This document shows positions 48,490 through 59,215 of a stretch of DNA of 64,000 nucleotides, one piece after another. Location: NCBI GenBank assembly GCA_039000515.1, contig JBCFYV010000001.1, forward strand, positions 49,782,184 through 49,846,183, written 5' to 3'. The translations under genes were made by a program, and so were the position numbers. Each line of letters begins with the position of its first letter. Position 1 is the first letter of the stretch. The DNA comes from Timema cristinae (Eukaryota; Arthropoda; Insecta; Phasmatodea; Timematidae). The notes beneath the pieces were generated by a model, which saw only the letters and a list, made by a program, of their open reading frames with translations, did no database searches and was not told the origin of the DNA.

Positions 48490-49140
48490 TTATTAGAGGC
48501 TAGGAAGAAAAGTTGTTTAGAAGTGAACGCTGAAACTACTAAGTATATGATCACACAGAGAACACAGATTGGGACGATAGTTTAGAGATTACTTCTAGAA
48601 ACATATAATTTGACAAGGTTAATGAGTTTAAATATTTAAGAACAATTTAATATAGCAATAACGGTATTAGATCGGAAATTAGTAAAATAAAACAGTTGGG
48701 AAATGCATGTTATTACTCGGTCATTAAGTTGTTGGCATCTCGCTTGCAATCCAGGAATGTAAAACTCAGAATATATAAAACAATCATTTTACCGGTTGTT
48801 CTCTAAGGCCGTGGAATGTAATCGCCTACTCTAAATAACGAAAGCAAATTTAGGGTGTTCTAAAACAAGGGGCTTAGGACGATATTTAGCCCAAAATTGG
48901 ATGAGGATACTGGAGAGTGAAGGAGCTTACATAATGATGATATGCATATCCTGTATTCATCCCAAAGCATTGTAAGGATAATCAAGTCTTGTAGGTAGAT
49001 TAAGGTGGGCAGGACATGCAGTGTGTGTTGTGTGTGGGGGGGGGGGGGGATGAGGAATCTAAAACCATTGTTCAGGTATTGATGGCAAAATCCCAATGGT
49101 AATGGTTTTTGGTGACCAATTGGGAAGAGCATTGGAAGAC
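48490..49140 (+). pseudogene. LINE-B reverse transcriptase C-terminal fragment, decayed
   Basis: The translation across frames shows LEVNAETTKYMITQRTQIG, EISKIKQLGNACYYSVIKLL, ASRLQSRNVKLRIYKTIILP, RVFXNKGLRTIFSPKLDEDT-like sequence, GEWRSLHNDDMHILYSSQSI and VRIIKSCRLRWAGHAV. It is the same family and region as the minus-strand fragment at 28915-29600. Stops, frameshifts and a G run at about 49036-49049 break it. The terminal codons continue into the adjacent minisatellite. Confidence 0.82.
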
Positions 49141-49149
49141 TAGTGAAGA

Positions 49150-49622
49150 TGAATGGTCTGAAAAGAGATTAGTGTGTAATGAGGTGGAATGGGTTCTTGC
49201 TCAAGATAGAGATAGTGTGTAATGAGGGGAATGGGTTCTTGCCAAGATAGAGATAGGTGTATGAGGTGGAATGGGTTCTTGCTCATAGATAGAGATAGTG
49301 TGTAATTGAGTGGAATGGGTCTTGTCAAGATAGAGATAGTGTGTAATGAGGTGGAATGGGTTCATTGCTCAAGATAGAGATGTGTGTAATGGGTGGATGG
49401 GTCTGCTCAAGATAAGATAGTGTGTATGAGGTGGATGGTTCTTGCTAAAATAGAGATAGGTGTAATAGGTGGAATGGGTTTTGTCAGATAGAGATAGTGT
49501 GTAATTGAGGTGAAGGTTTGTCAAGATAGAGATAGTGTGTAATGAGGTGGAATGGGTTCTTGCAAGATAGAGATAGTGTGTAATGAGGTGGAATGGGTTC
49601 TTGCTCAAGATAGAGATAGGTG
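49150..49622 (+). repeat. 45-bp minisatellite derived from the LINE-B 3' coding end
   Basis: About ten or eleven copies of a roughly 45-bp unit: GAGGTGGAATGGGTTCTTGC followed by TCAAGATAGAGATAGTGTGTAAT. In the first unit this reads NEVEWVLAQDRDSV in a plus frame. A W-x-L-A-Q-D-R-D stretch is the expected C-terminal motif of this LINE family, so the unit is LINE-coding in origin. Most units carry one-base gaps, as in the middle of the 39-bp array. Confidence 0.8.
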
Positions 49623-49659
49623 GTGTAGTACTGCAATTAATTTTCGAGCTCCTAATTCC

Positions 49660-49790
49660 ATAGAGTAAGTAAGGGGTTTCTCACTCTCCATTAACGCACA
49701 TGTGTGCGCATACATATTTTTATACTTCGTACTTTCGTTATTAGTGTAAATAAGTGTACAGCCTGGAAGTGTATTAAGACGTGGAACATG
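49660..49790 (+). mobile_element. SINE-1, 3' half
   Basis: AAGGGGTTTCTCACTCTCCA, TTAACGCACATGTGTGCGCA, then TTAGTGTAAATAAGTGTACA and GTGTATTAAGACGTGG. The head is missing; the copy follows the LINE-derived array. Confidence 0.55.
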
Positions 49791-50639
49791 GAAAAACTAA
49801 TCGTGGTTACTAATAATGATCTTAATACTATAAAAAAATACGCTAGCTTTGTCAACTTACTTCTCAAGAAAAATAAGTTTAAATGTCTTTATTATATTAT
49901 TATAATTGCGCGCTTTAAGAATTTGTTAACCGAGCTCAGAGTTAATTTTTTTAAAACCTCAAGGATTAGCAGATGATCTCAAAGTTTACACAATTTTTAA
50001 TCGCGATTTTGTCATAATTTAAGAAAACAATTTCCATAATTTTACCTAGTGAATTAAGGTGTTATATTTTAAAAGGCAACCTATATATTATCTAAGATTA
50101 TCATAATATATGGTCTATTATATTTTAGAAATCTCGAATTTACATGTATAAAAGCTTCACTTGAGAGATTTATTGCAAAATTGAGGCAACCGGCCAGCTA
50201 GTTAACTTATAAAATAGTTGTTTTTATCTTAAAATTGTATGGAATGTAAAGTTATCCCACTATTTAATCTCGCTGTATCTGCATTAACACTATTTGGGTA
50301 CTTAGGTCCTTGTATAACTGCAATAGTTTAAAAGTGTCTGTCAGACGGAGTATGGCGAAACTAATTGCCCCTTTAACTTCAAGGTAGAAGGAACACCTCA
50401 AGGTTAAAAGCAAGATCTGAGTGTGAATTCACCCCCTCCCTCCATCTCTCTTCATCACAGTTTCCGCTCTTCTGAATGACAGTCCACCTTCCGTTTTACT
50501 CGGAATAATTCTATTGAACGCCTTTTACCGTGGAGGAAACAAGTGAAACGCGTGCCACCGCGCCATCAGACATCTTGAATTTAACAATAGACTCTCCACT
50601 ACAGGTACAGGTGGGCACGTACACATATATGTCAGTCTC
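49791..50639. other. AT-rich DNA, no gene seen
   Basis: No supported feature. The 90-codon ORF at 49704-49976 overlaps the SINE tail and is AT-driven. Confidence 0.45.
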
Positions 50640-50790
50640 GCTTTATCTGGTTCGGTCGTAATGGAAAGGCCAGGAGTTATATCCCTACTTGTGTATTGAG
50701 GTGGATTTCCTGAATGGTTTTACCACTCTCCCGGAACACAAATGTGGGTACATTATTTTTAATTCCATCTCTCTCATCCCTACCTTTTTA
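50640..50790 (+). mobile_element. SINE-1, degraded
   Basis: GGTTCGGTCGTAATGGAAAG, GGAGTTATATCCCTACTTGT, GTATTGAGGTGGATTTCC, CTCTCCCGGAACACAAATGT and GGGTACATT follow family order with strong divergence. Confidence 0.5.
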
Positions 50791-51756
50791 TTGTAATCCA
50801 TACAACCGTGAAATACGGACTGCCACTTTTTTATATTTGAGTGATAGGTAAGATGTTCTGAACAAGGTCTTATTTTCAACTTCTATGACGCATACTCCTA
50901 CACTGGATATCATCTCTGGGGACCTGCACGGCTACTATTGGGAAACAGTGTTGCCATTCTCTTGTTTAGTGTGATAAATCTTCCCTTAATTAATATAAGA
51001 CCAGTTTCGCAATACTGGTTCGTCGATATTTGAGGCATATCATATATTCAATGTTAACTCGTGCCTAATTTATGAGTCACAGAGAAGAACGAAGTGAGCT
51101 TAACTTTTTTTCACTTCCTCAACCCAGGATACAGTACATATTGTGTTTTTAGTATTTACGATCCTAACATAGAGACTAGCAGTTGAGAAAAGAACAGTCT
51201 TACAAGAGTTCCCCGACCTGTGTTACAATTTCTTAAGGCAGTAAAAGTGATCTCGGATGATTTCAGTTTAGAAAGGGAAATTGGTTAAGTGGGGTGGACC
51301 CACTCTTCTCTAGACCACGAGGGTAGCAGGAGACCTAGCGACTGCTATCGGAGGGACACTCCTCTCAAGTCAGAATGGACGTGTGATAGGTTTGCGCAAT
51401 TGAAAGGGTTTGGAAGTAGAATAGTTACTCCAGCTCAATATTCATCAGCAATTGCCATTCTTCAAACTGACCTTAATCAAAGTGATATTTAAGTGAACCT
51501 GAATTATTAATTTATGAGCCTTAATTTAAATCAAAATCATTATAACTATTGGTGGAGAACATAAAATGCCTGACACCCGAACACGATTATAAACATCTAA
51601 CGCTGATTCATAAACTTAACGGACGAGAATCAAAGATCATCAGATAGTAGGCCTATATTAAACTGGTCAGGATCTGAACTAAGGATGTCCAAGGAGGATA
51701 CGATGCGTACCATTAGATGTTTCCAGAAGTTCCTTCTTACCCCAGCACAACTTAAA
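50791..51756. other. unassigned DNA upstream of the R1-like fragment
   Basis: No gene supported. A 67-codon plus ORF at 51289-51492 has balanced composition, but I cannot match it to a LINE endonuclease or any other domain. It may be the eroded 5' part of the LINE. Confidence 0.35.
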
Positions 51757-53500
51757 TCAAGGAAACAATTAAGAACCTAGAGAACAACAAGACCCCTGGG
51801 CCAGATGGGATCTCTGCGGAGGTACCAAAAGTAGGCATGGAAGAGATAACGCCTTTCTTGGCTGAGTTACTAAATTAATGTTTGGCCCAAGGTAGGATCC
51901 CAAATTTTTGGAAGCAGGGAGAAGTGGTGGTTATCAGTAATGGAGAAGACAAGAATCCAAAACTACCAAAATCTTAGAGGCCGATATGTTTACTAAACGT
52001 AGTGGGAAAAATACAGGAAAAGGTATTGTGCAGGAGGCTGGACGTGCGTAGGGAAAGGATAGGTATGCACCCACAACCATATGGTTTCCGTAAGGGAAGG
52101 TCTACCGAAGATGACATTGCCAGGGCAATGGAGACAATAAATCAGGTGGAGGAAAAATATACGGTGGGTATCTTTATCGATATCTCGGGAGCCTTTGACA
52201 ATCTTTGGTGTCCCGCCTTTTCGAAAGGCTCAGGAAGGTAGAATGCCAGAAAAACTTATACAAGAGTTTCCTGGATTATTGCAGGAATCTGTTTTCAACC
52301 CTGAGATGTCCTGGTAAGAAAGTAGAAAACGTTATCACGAAGGGATGTCCCCAGGGATTAGTCTACGGCCCAATATTTTGGAGTGTGGGCCTGGAACTGG
52401 GTCTGGCAGTATTGGAATCGTTCCCGGAAACAGCAGGAGCTGTGGCCTTTGCAGATGATCTGCTAACAATTATAAATGGCAAGTCAAGAAACGATCTTGA
52501 CACAAGGTGCAACAGGATACTGAAAAAGCTTCAATAACTGGTGCCGGTGGATTAAGTTGAACATTGCACCGAGCAAAACCAACTATATGGTGCTCAAAGG
52601 GAAATTAAAAAGAAATCCGTCAATTATGATTGAGAATAACAACCCCAAGATAGTAGTCATGAATAGTTACCTGGAGATAACCCTTAATGAGAAAAGGAAC
52701 TGCCAGACTCATATAGAAGAAACGTGCGCCAGGGCCTTAACCATAATGCATAATATCATTAGTATCGGCCGGAGAAGGTTTCGTATCCCAATGAAGGTTA
52801 TAAGTACGTATCACCAGGCCTTATTAGTGGCAATCGTGGGGTATGGGGCCAGCACCTGGACCCACAAACCGAGGAATATCTGACCAGCGAAGAAACTGCT
52901 CAGCTTACAGAGGAGCGTACTTATTAGGATGGGTGCTTATAGAGGTGTGGCCACGGATGCATTAACAATGGTATTGGGAATAATAATGTAGGTGACCTGG
53001 TGGTCTAGGGGTAAGGTGTCAGACTTCTATGCTGGCGGCCGGGGTTCAATCCTCGGTCCCGGCAAAGATTTATCTGATTACCAAACCCTTCCTTCACCTC
53101 TGACAAGACATCTTGTGAATGTGGGGAATGCCAGGCCTCCACCGTGGTTCGGATTCCACGTTAAACTGTAGGCCTCCATTTCATTTCACAATCACCCTAC
53201 CATTACACATTAGCGTAAGTGCGTATAACCCGAATGGGTAGTAAGACGCGGTGCTAATAATAATAATAATATTGGGAATAATACCGTTAGACCTGCAGGT
53301 TATGAAGAAAGCTGCACGCTATTTGCTGAAGAAAGGGGCGTTTGAGATGGCGGAAATGTTGACTAAAGCTGGGGTGAGAACCTCGGTAGGAATAGATAAA
53401 GCCATTGAGGAGGAATGGCAAGAAAGATGGGGAACCAGTGGAACTGGTAGGCGAACATTTTCATTGTCGATAGCGGAAAGAGTGATACAAAAATAGTTAG
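51757..53500 (+). pseudogene. R1-like non-LTR retrotransposon, reverse transcriptase, broken
   Basis: From about 51782 the frame reads NNKTPGPDGISAEV, then RPICLLNVVGKIQEK, PYGFRKGRSTEDDIARAMET, GIFIDISGAFDNLW, GCPQGLVYGPIFW and AFADDLLTI, the FADD catalytic motif. A C-terminal segment contains IPLDLQVMKKAARYLLKKGA. This order is the palm and thumb of a non-LTR reverse transcriptase; the GAFDNLW and LPLDL-like features fit the R1 clade, known mainly from arthropods. In-frame stops lie at 51876-51878, 51975-51977 and 52881-52883, with frameshifts near 52210 and 52530, and a SINE-2 sits in the C-terminal part. The endonuclease domain is not recognisable. The copy is dead. Confidence 0.88.
52986..53269 (+). 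mobile_element. SINE-2 inserted in the R1-like LINE, with 14-bp target duplication
   Basis: Full SINE-2: head GGTGACCTGGTGGTCTAGGG, B box GGGGTTCAATCCTCGG, hairpin CGTGGTTCGGATTCCACG, tail CGAATGGGTAGTAAGACGCG and (TAA)n. TATTGGGAATAATA stands on both sides (52972-52985 and 53270-53283). The LINE reading continues across the insertion once one duplicate is discounted, so the SINE arrived after the LINE and by target-primed insertion. Confidence 0.95.
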
Positions 53501-53814
53501 TGGAAACAAATTAGAACTTATATTTAAATAGTAATAGGAGTCAATAATACCAGATTAGATAGATTAAATAAAAGGGATACAAGAAAATTGAGCAGTTGAC
53601 ATTTGAGAAACATAGGACTCGGGCTAAAATTGTTAGAAACTGAGTCAAATAGTCAAGGTAAATAATAATTAAAAAAATACCCCAGCACATCAGCTTCGTG
53701 AGATACCTGAGAGCGAGAAGACTTGGAAACAGTTAAATCACGAGACAGCGAAGGTAAATCTTTTTTCTGAAGATTCAAAGTAAGTTTCCTCAAAGGTGAT
53801 ATTGAGTCTAGTCT
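53501..53814. other. LINE 3' flank, no gene seen
   Basis: AT-rich sequence after the LINE stop. It does not carry the shared SINE-1/SINE-2 3' tail. Confidence 0.45.
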
Positions 53815-53960
53815 GTATGGTAGTGTCTCCGGCTACTAAGATTACAAGTTAGGGCCCTTGGCCCTGTCGAGTTCAAGTCTAAAACCTATTTGGTGGGATG
53901 GCGAGTGGGAGAGTGAAAGGCTTGGCGTTGCTTCACCATCAACCAAAGTATCCTTCCGCA
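53815..53960 (+). mobile_element. possible tRNA-derived SINE
   Basis: TATGGTAGTGTCTCCGGCTA could be an A-box region and GTCGAGTTCAAGTCTAAAAC a B box, about 35 bp apart as in tRNA genes, with a GGTGGGATGGCGAGTGGGAG body. Single copy here, so family status is unproven. Confidence 0.4.
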
Positions 53961-54474
53961 CCAACAAAAACATATAGATCACGGAAATCGTAGCTAGTGA
54001 TAGCTACCGGAGAGGTGTTGTGGAAAAATAATACCTTTGAAAATATCAGTTTTTTCGAGAACGAGTGAAATTTGTATGTTAATATTTTCAACACCCCTTC
54101 TAAAATAATGTATCAATGTTTATTAGTTGTTACTTTTTTTTTGCTATGTAGCCAGCAGTTTTCTATTGAAAAATGTAAATTTGATCGATATTTGATCAGT
54201 GTTAAAATTATAGAGGAGGTGTGTATAAAATGTATAACCTAATCAATATGCTTCTATTCTTGAACAAACTGTTTCCAAAAAGAAAAATGCAAAACAATAA
54301 AGATTCTTGAAGATAACCATTTGTCCCCATGGCTTTGCATTTACATGCCAAATGAAAAGGGTCAATCGCCTTAAGTTCTTGGTGGAGTCTAAAATGTCTC
54401 ACTTTGAATTATGATATGTTCTATTTTGCTAAGAGATAAATGACTGTTTACTATATTTGTTTTAATTATAATTT
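53961..54474. other. AT-rich DNA, no gene seen
   Basis: No supported feature. Confidence 0.45.
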
Positions 54475-54752
54475 GGTGACCTGGCGGTCTAGGTGTAAGG
54501 TGTTAGACTTCCATGCTGGGGTTCTGGCTTCAATACTTGGTCCCGGCACAATTTTATCTGATTTCCAAACCCTTCCTTCACCTCTGACAAGACGTGTATT
54601 AACCACAACTTGTGAACGTGGGGAATGCCAGGCCTCCACCGTGGTTCGGATTCCACGTTAAACTGTAGGTCCTTCATTTCATCTCACAATCACCCTACCA
54701 TTACACATTAGCGTAAGTGCGTATAACCCGAATGGGTAGTAAGACACGGTGC

Positions 54753-54799
<47 letters not shown>
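54475..54799 (+). mobile_element. SINE-2, full length
   Basis: Head GGTGACCTGGCGGTCTAGGT, B-box region TGGCTTCAATACTTGG, body CCAAACCCTTCCTTCACCTC, hairpin CGTGGTTCGGATTCCACG, tail CGAATGGGTAGTAAGACACG and a long (TAA)n. No clear target duplication found. Confidence 0.92.
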
Positions 54800-54892
54800 T
54801 ATAATAAGGGGGAGGGGGAATGCTTGACCCCTGTCCTGGGTAGCTGAGTAGCCTTTAGACAGGAAATATAGCAAGCTAAAGAGAAAATATTC

Positions 54893-55107
54893 AATCAAAT
54901 TTTCATAAAAAGGGCCATATCTGACAGCTAGATAAGTTACTGGATCTATTTTCATATGTTAATACGTTAAGTCATGAGATCTCCGATTGGAACATTTGTT
55001 ACCAGAAATAACGTTAGTAATCTAGTAAAATGTAATGAATGTTAATCACAAAAAATACGCTTGTATTTTCTAAAGGGCTCTTCCTATAAGAATTGGACTG
55101 TATAGTT
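54893..55107. repeat. dispersed repeat X, copy 2
   Basis: Same orientation and order as 47590-47813: TTTTCATAAAAAGGGCCATA, TCTGACAGCTAGATAAGTTAC, GTCATGAGATC and CTCTTCCTATAAGAATTGGA. Function and class unknown. Confidence 0.65.
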
Positions 55108-55281
55108 GATTGGGGAAATAGGGAAGGGATATATTAGGAGTGATAAGAGGCATTTGTCTGGAGATGCGATGATAAAGGATCACGAGGATGTAGGACCTTA
55201 AGTGCATCAGTCTGTGGAGATATAATATCAGATTTCCAATTTAAGTGTCAGGCTAAGCGTTGTTCTATATTAATATAAATA

Positions 55282-55730
55282 CAGGGTGGGACCGAGCCAA
55301 TTAGACGGTCAGTAACTTGAAAGTTAACACTTTAATTGAAAGGTAAATATTCACTAACTAAATAAAAGCAAACTACATACTACACTTTTCACTTTTTGAA
55401 GATAAGTAACTCAGACGAGCTCCACCGGACGTCAGACAAACCTCAGTACGTCCATCACTCTCCTCAGCATAGATCGTCTAGTTGTTTCTGACCCACCCTG
55501 TACTTTCTTGAAGATAAGTAACTCAGACAAGCTCCACTGGACGTCAGACAAACCTCAGTATGTTGTCCATCACTCTCCTCAGCATAGATCGTCTAGTTGT
55601 TTACATCCCACCCTGTACTTTCTTGAAGATAAGTAACTCAGACAAGCTCCACCGGACGTCAGACAAACCTCAGCACTTTGTCCATCACTTTCCTCAGCAT
55701 AGATCGTCTAGTTGTTTCTGACCCATCCTG
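55282..55730. mobile_element. 449-bp TIR element with an internal tandem triplication
   Basis: The left end CAGGGTGGGACCGAGCC and the reverse complement of the right end CAGGATGGGTCAGAAAC are similar, and both continue into CAATTAGACG/CAACTAGACG. TA flanks both ends, consistent with a TA target as in Tc1/mariner-like MITEs. Inside, three copies of a unit of about 114 bp start at GAAGATAAGTAACTCAGAC (near 55397, 55512 and 55625). Each repeat ends in a copy of the right terminus (CCCACCCTGTACTTTC). Confidence 0.65.
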
Positions 55731-56099
55731 TATATATTCATTCTAATTTGAGATAACAACCCTAGATACAATTAAATTACTAATACTTTTTTTTTTCAAA
55801 ATCTTACTAGTGATATATATTGTTTATGTCGGCAACTCTACTTTCTATTTAAATATCTTCTAAAATGTTCTTAGTACGGTGCTCCTTCTATAAAACTGTC
55901 AATACCAAGACCAGTGTCGGTGTTTTGATTGGAGCTTTGTGAAGTGTTGGGTTCAAACACCCTGAAGGAATGGCGGTGTTTGTTGATATCTCTAGAGGAA
56001 CAGGGAAAGGGGAAAGCTAAGTTCAGGAGCACAAAGACACAGGAATAACGACGTTTGGGTGAATTATTCCACGAGCTGAAAGCTGAGAGGAACAATGGT
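55731..56099. other. unassigned DNA
   Basis: A 79-codon minus ORF (55871-56110) is the only open stretch; it has no recognisable domain and is not called. Confidence 0.35.
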
Positions 56100-56300
56100 C
56101 TAACATACATTGAAACACAGGGTATTATTAATCGGTCGGTATATCCTCAAAAACACTATTGTGGTAATGTTGAAGAAGGTAGGATTGATAGGAAATGTAC
56201 CAGCATTTTCGTGGAGCGGGGGTGGGAAATTATCAAGGAAAAAAACTTAGCCAGGATTTGAGCCCTGACCTCTCCATAAGAGGCAGACCAAGAAAGAAGA
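56100..56300 (-). mobile_element. SINE-1, diverged
   Basis: ATTATTAATCGGTCGGTATA, AGGAAATGTACCAGCATTTT, GTGGAGCGGGGGTGGGAAAT and a B-box complement AGCCAGGATTTGAGCCCTGA in reverse family order. Confidence 0.5.
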
Positions 56301-56848
56301 GAATAACTCCTATATCCACATAATAATTGGTGTGAACATCAAACTTTAATAACGAATAGTGAGATTTTGGACGTACAGAGCTAGTTAAACGCGCTTGAAT
56401 CTGACTCGGGAAGCCGGATTCTGAATCCACGTAGAGTATATTGGATGTGTTTAATTTCAAATAATGCTTTCCCATCATTAAACATGAAAATGTTTTTGTA
56501 ATTTACTTACAATTTTTTCCATCCCCATAGAATAATTGCTTTAGAAGATGTGTTCAGGTCCATAAGGTCTTGGTTCAATTGCAGGGGGCGACTAAATTAA
56601 TATAATATTAGAGAATGTATTCCACCTAGAAGTAAAACACTAACATTCATTAAGATAAGGTTGGGTGTTCTGTGTTACGTGTTGATATCCAAGACTAAGC
56701 TCGTTCGTAAGTCGCGGCCCTGTATCTTTAAATTAAACCTCAAATAAATTATTGTAAACCACAACACGCAGTTTAACATTTTCCAAAGTAAGTTTTGTTT
56801 GCTCATTTTTAATCCCTTATTGTTACGTTAAACAATAGTGTTAAGGGT
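56301..56848. other. AT-rich DNA, no gene seen
   Basis: An 81-codon minus ORF (56233-56478) overlaps the preceding SINE and shows no domain. Confidence 0.4.
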
Positions 56849-57106
56849 GACCTGATGGTCTAGGGGTATCTGATTTCCAAACCCTTCCTTCACCTCTGAC
56901 AAGACGTGTTTTAATCACAGCTTGTGAATGTGTGGAATGCCAGGCCTCCACTGTGGTTCGGATCCCACGTTAAACTGTAGTTCCTCCATTTCATCTCACA
57001 ATCACCCTACCATTACACATTAGCGTAAGTGCGTATAACCTGAACGGGTAGTAAGACGCGGTGCTAATAATAATATATAATAATATATAATAATAATAAT
57101 AATAAC

Positions 57107-57140
<34 letters not shown>

Positions 57141-57141
57141 G
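56849..57141 (+). mobile_element. SINE-2 with a deletion in the head
   Basis: GGTGACCTGATGGTCTAGGG is followed directly by TATCTGATTTCCAAACCC, so about 65 bp holding the B box are missing. Body, hairpin (GTGGTTCGGATCCCACG), tail CTGAACGGGTAGTAAGACGC and a long interrupted TAA run remain. Confidence 0.9.
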
Positions 57142-57224
57142 AGTCAATCTAACATAACGCGTTGCTAAAAAAAACGTTACTAGACATGTAATATAATAAA
57201 TAGATATTGGGCTGATTAGTTAGA

Positions 57225-57395
57225 ATAAATGCACCTAAATTTACGTAAATAGGGGATGTAAAAAAAACCAATAATGAACCATTTGTGCATTTATAACCTC
57301 TGTGCACCTAACCAAGATTCGAAATTGGACCTTCCTGTCACTTTAAATCAAGTACTATAACGCTTAATACGCGTAACCAGCAGTGCGAATATATA
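57225..57395 (-). mobile_element. SINE-1, diverged
   Basis: TTAGTTAGAATAAATGCACC, ACCATTTGTGCATTTATAAC and a B-box complement CCAAGATTCGAAATTGGACC in reverse family order. Confidence 0.4.
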
Positions 57396-57499
57396 ATTAT
57401 GTTTCACATCGTAAGATTTTATTGATAGGAAAGAATTACTTAAAACTATTTATTGTTCAATTAGATTTAAGGTACAACCAAGTTTTGTTTCCATTTATT

Positions 57500-57720
57500 T
57501 GACCTTGGTGGTCTTGAGATAAAGTGCTTACTTCAAGACCCGATGTTCGTGGGTTCAAACCCAGCTGGGCTTAATGGATTTTTTTAGAGTGATTAAAATC
57601 CGTAGCACAACTTCCTGCGGTGGGAAAGTAAAGTCGTTGGTCCCATGTTGATTGTGGCGTGTAAACTAACACTGGAAATTATGTGAAAAACCTTTCCCGG
57701 CAAAATTGGTAAGTCCTTTC
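57500..57720 (+). mobile_element. SINE-4, tRNA-derived
   Basis: GACCTTGGTGGTCTTGAGAT (A-box side) and TCGTGGGTTCAAACCCAGCT (B box with a pairing T-arm GTGGG/CCCAG-like stem), then a body with CTTCCTGCGGTGGGAAAGTA and GTCCCATGTTGATTGTGGCG. Only one copy is seen, so the family is inferred from the tRNA-like head. Confidence 0.6.
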
Positions 57721-58084
57721 ACTCTCGTTCATAGAAATTATCTTATGCTGTTATATAATCAATCAGTTAAAAAAGTGCATGTTAAATATCCCAAACAAAC
57801 AAATAAATAGTTATATTGTTATATAGTTGGCAGTTTTATTATCCTTGATACCGACCTTTGACTTGAAGTATCTTACTCTTGAGAAATATTCTTCAAACTC
57901 GTAGCATGTAAATGTTAATGTTATTAATTTGTCTGTAAAATGTGTATACAATACCTGTGTTTCTGAAACACCCACAAAGTAACTCTATACCTCTGTCAGC
58001 GAGAAAGTATCAATCGCTCTCGGATCACACGGCTTCAAATACAATGGTCGCTGTCATTTTATTTTATACTACTACTAAACCACA
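57721..58084. other. AT-rich DNA, no gene seen
   Basis: No supported feature. Confidence 0.45.
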
Positions 58085-58385
58085 CGGCTGACTCACTCAC
58101 TGACATTAATGTTTACCAACTTCCAGAGGAGCTAGAAACTTGAAATTTGGCAAACTTAAAGTTTCTAGCCTGTAACCGAAGGTAAAATTAAAAAAAGTTA
58201 AAAAAAAATTAACTCCCGAAAAATAATTAAAATTGCAAAGCAACTTTAAAGTCGGTGTGAACCTTATTTGGACGGTAAGACCTATCAAAAAAGGCTCTGG
58301 AATTACATAAGTTTACATCCACTTGCAAAGAAAACTTATCGGGGGTTTGGGGGCGAAGCCCCCAACGAGCAAAGTGAGTCGTTTT
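58085..58385. repeat. probable dispersed repeat ending in a GC-rich hairpin
   Basis: Starts near GGCTGACTCACTCACTGACA, passes GAGCTAGAAACTTGAAATTT and ends with a GC-rich block holding the hairpin at 58347-58365 and CAACGAGCAAAGTGAGTC. This combination reminds me of a mobile-element module seen in many genomes, but I cannot name the class. Confidence 0.35.
58347..58365. other. 8-bp perfect hairpin with GAA loop
   Basis: TTGGGGGC-GAA-GCCCCCAA forms a fully paired 8-bp stem with a three-base loop, in otherwise AT-rich DNA. It could be an element end or a terminator-like structure; nothing nearby decides. Confidence 0.6.
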
Positions 58386-59215
58386 CTAAGACCGTATGTC
58401 TATTTTATCTAACCTTATATTACCTTTCTCCCCTTTACCTACAATCACTCTTTGTAATGCCATAAAGAAAGAGGGGAAAGAATACAATGAAACATCTTAT
58501 TGCAAGGAAGAGAGGATGCTCACTGCTAATCCCCAAATATATTAATATTTTCTGTTGTGATCCTATCAAAATATTACAACTGTATTTGTTAAAGGAAGGC
58601 TAAATCGAGAGCTCTTTTCCATCAGGCCTATTCTCAAATCTCTGCAAATATTGTTAAAATGTCGTTTAAAATGGACTAATGTCACATATTTACACATTTT
58701 TTATATTAATAAAAATCAAACCTTAGGATTGTTAAGAAAAAAGAGCCTTGTTGAAATCTTTCGACTTTATTTTATCGTGAACATATTTTGCATAATTCAT
58801 TTAAGAATTAAATGTTTGCGTTAGAACTAGACGTCTGCGTCGCCATTCATCAGTTACCGAGAAGGCATCCTTAAACCAAATCACACGGTACTGAGCATAT
58901 GGGGAAATAACGTATTCCAATCATGGCTCCAATATTTCATTCTATCCCTAATTGGAAGTTTTATTTTATCACGAGAGTTCAATGGTTCTGATTGCAAGTG
59001 ATTGTTTTTTTGTGACCTCCCTGTGGTGAAATCAAACCTTGAACCCTCTCACGACTCTTTGCTGTTCTCCAATCACACCGCTCACAATTACCATACCTAA
59101 TTGAAGTGGCAGTGCAAGAAGAGTAGCAGTGCGCATGCCCCAACAACACGTCTGACCGGGGCGTTGCCCTTGCCCCCTTCTTGTCTTCCACCCGGATTGT
59201 ACACCCCTGCACACA
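58386..59215. other. unassigned DNA
   Basis: No gene supported. From about 59020 to the array the DNA is less AT-rich and open in two minus frames (105 and 77 codons), but these run into the 31-bp array and show no domain. Confidence 0.4.

Noticed and set aside
55871..56110. 79-codon minus-strand ORF
   Set aside because: No domain, no splice or start support, and partly adjoining a SINE.
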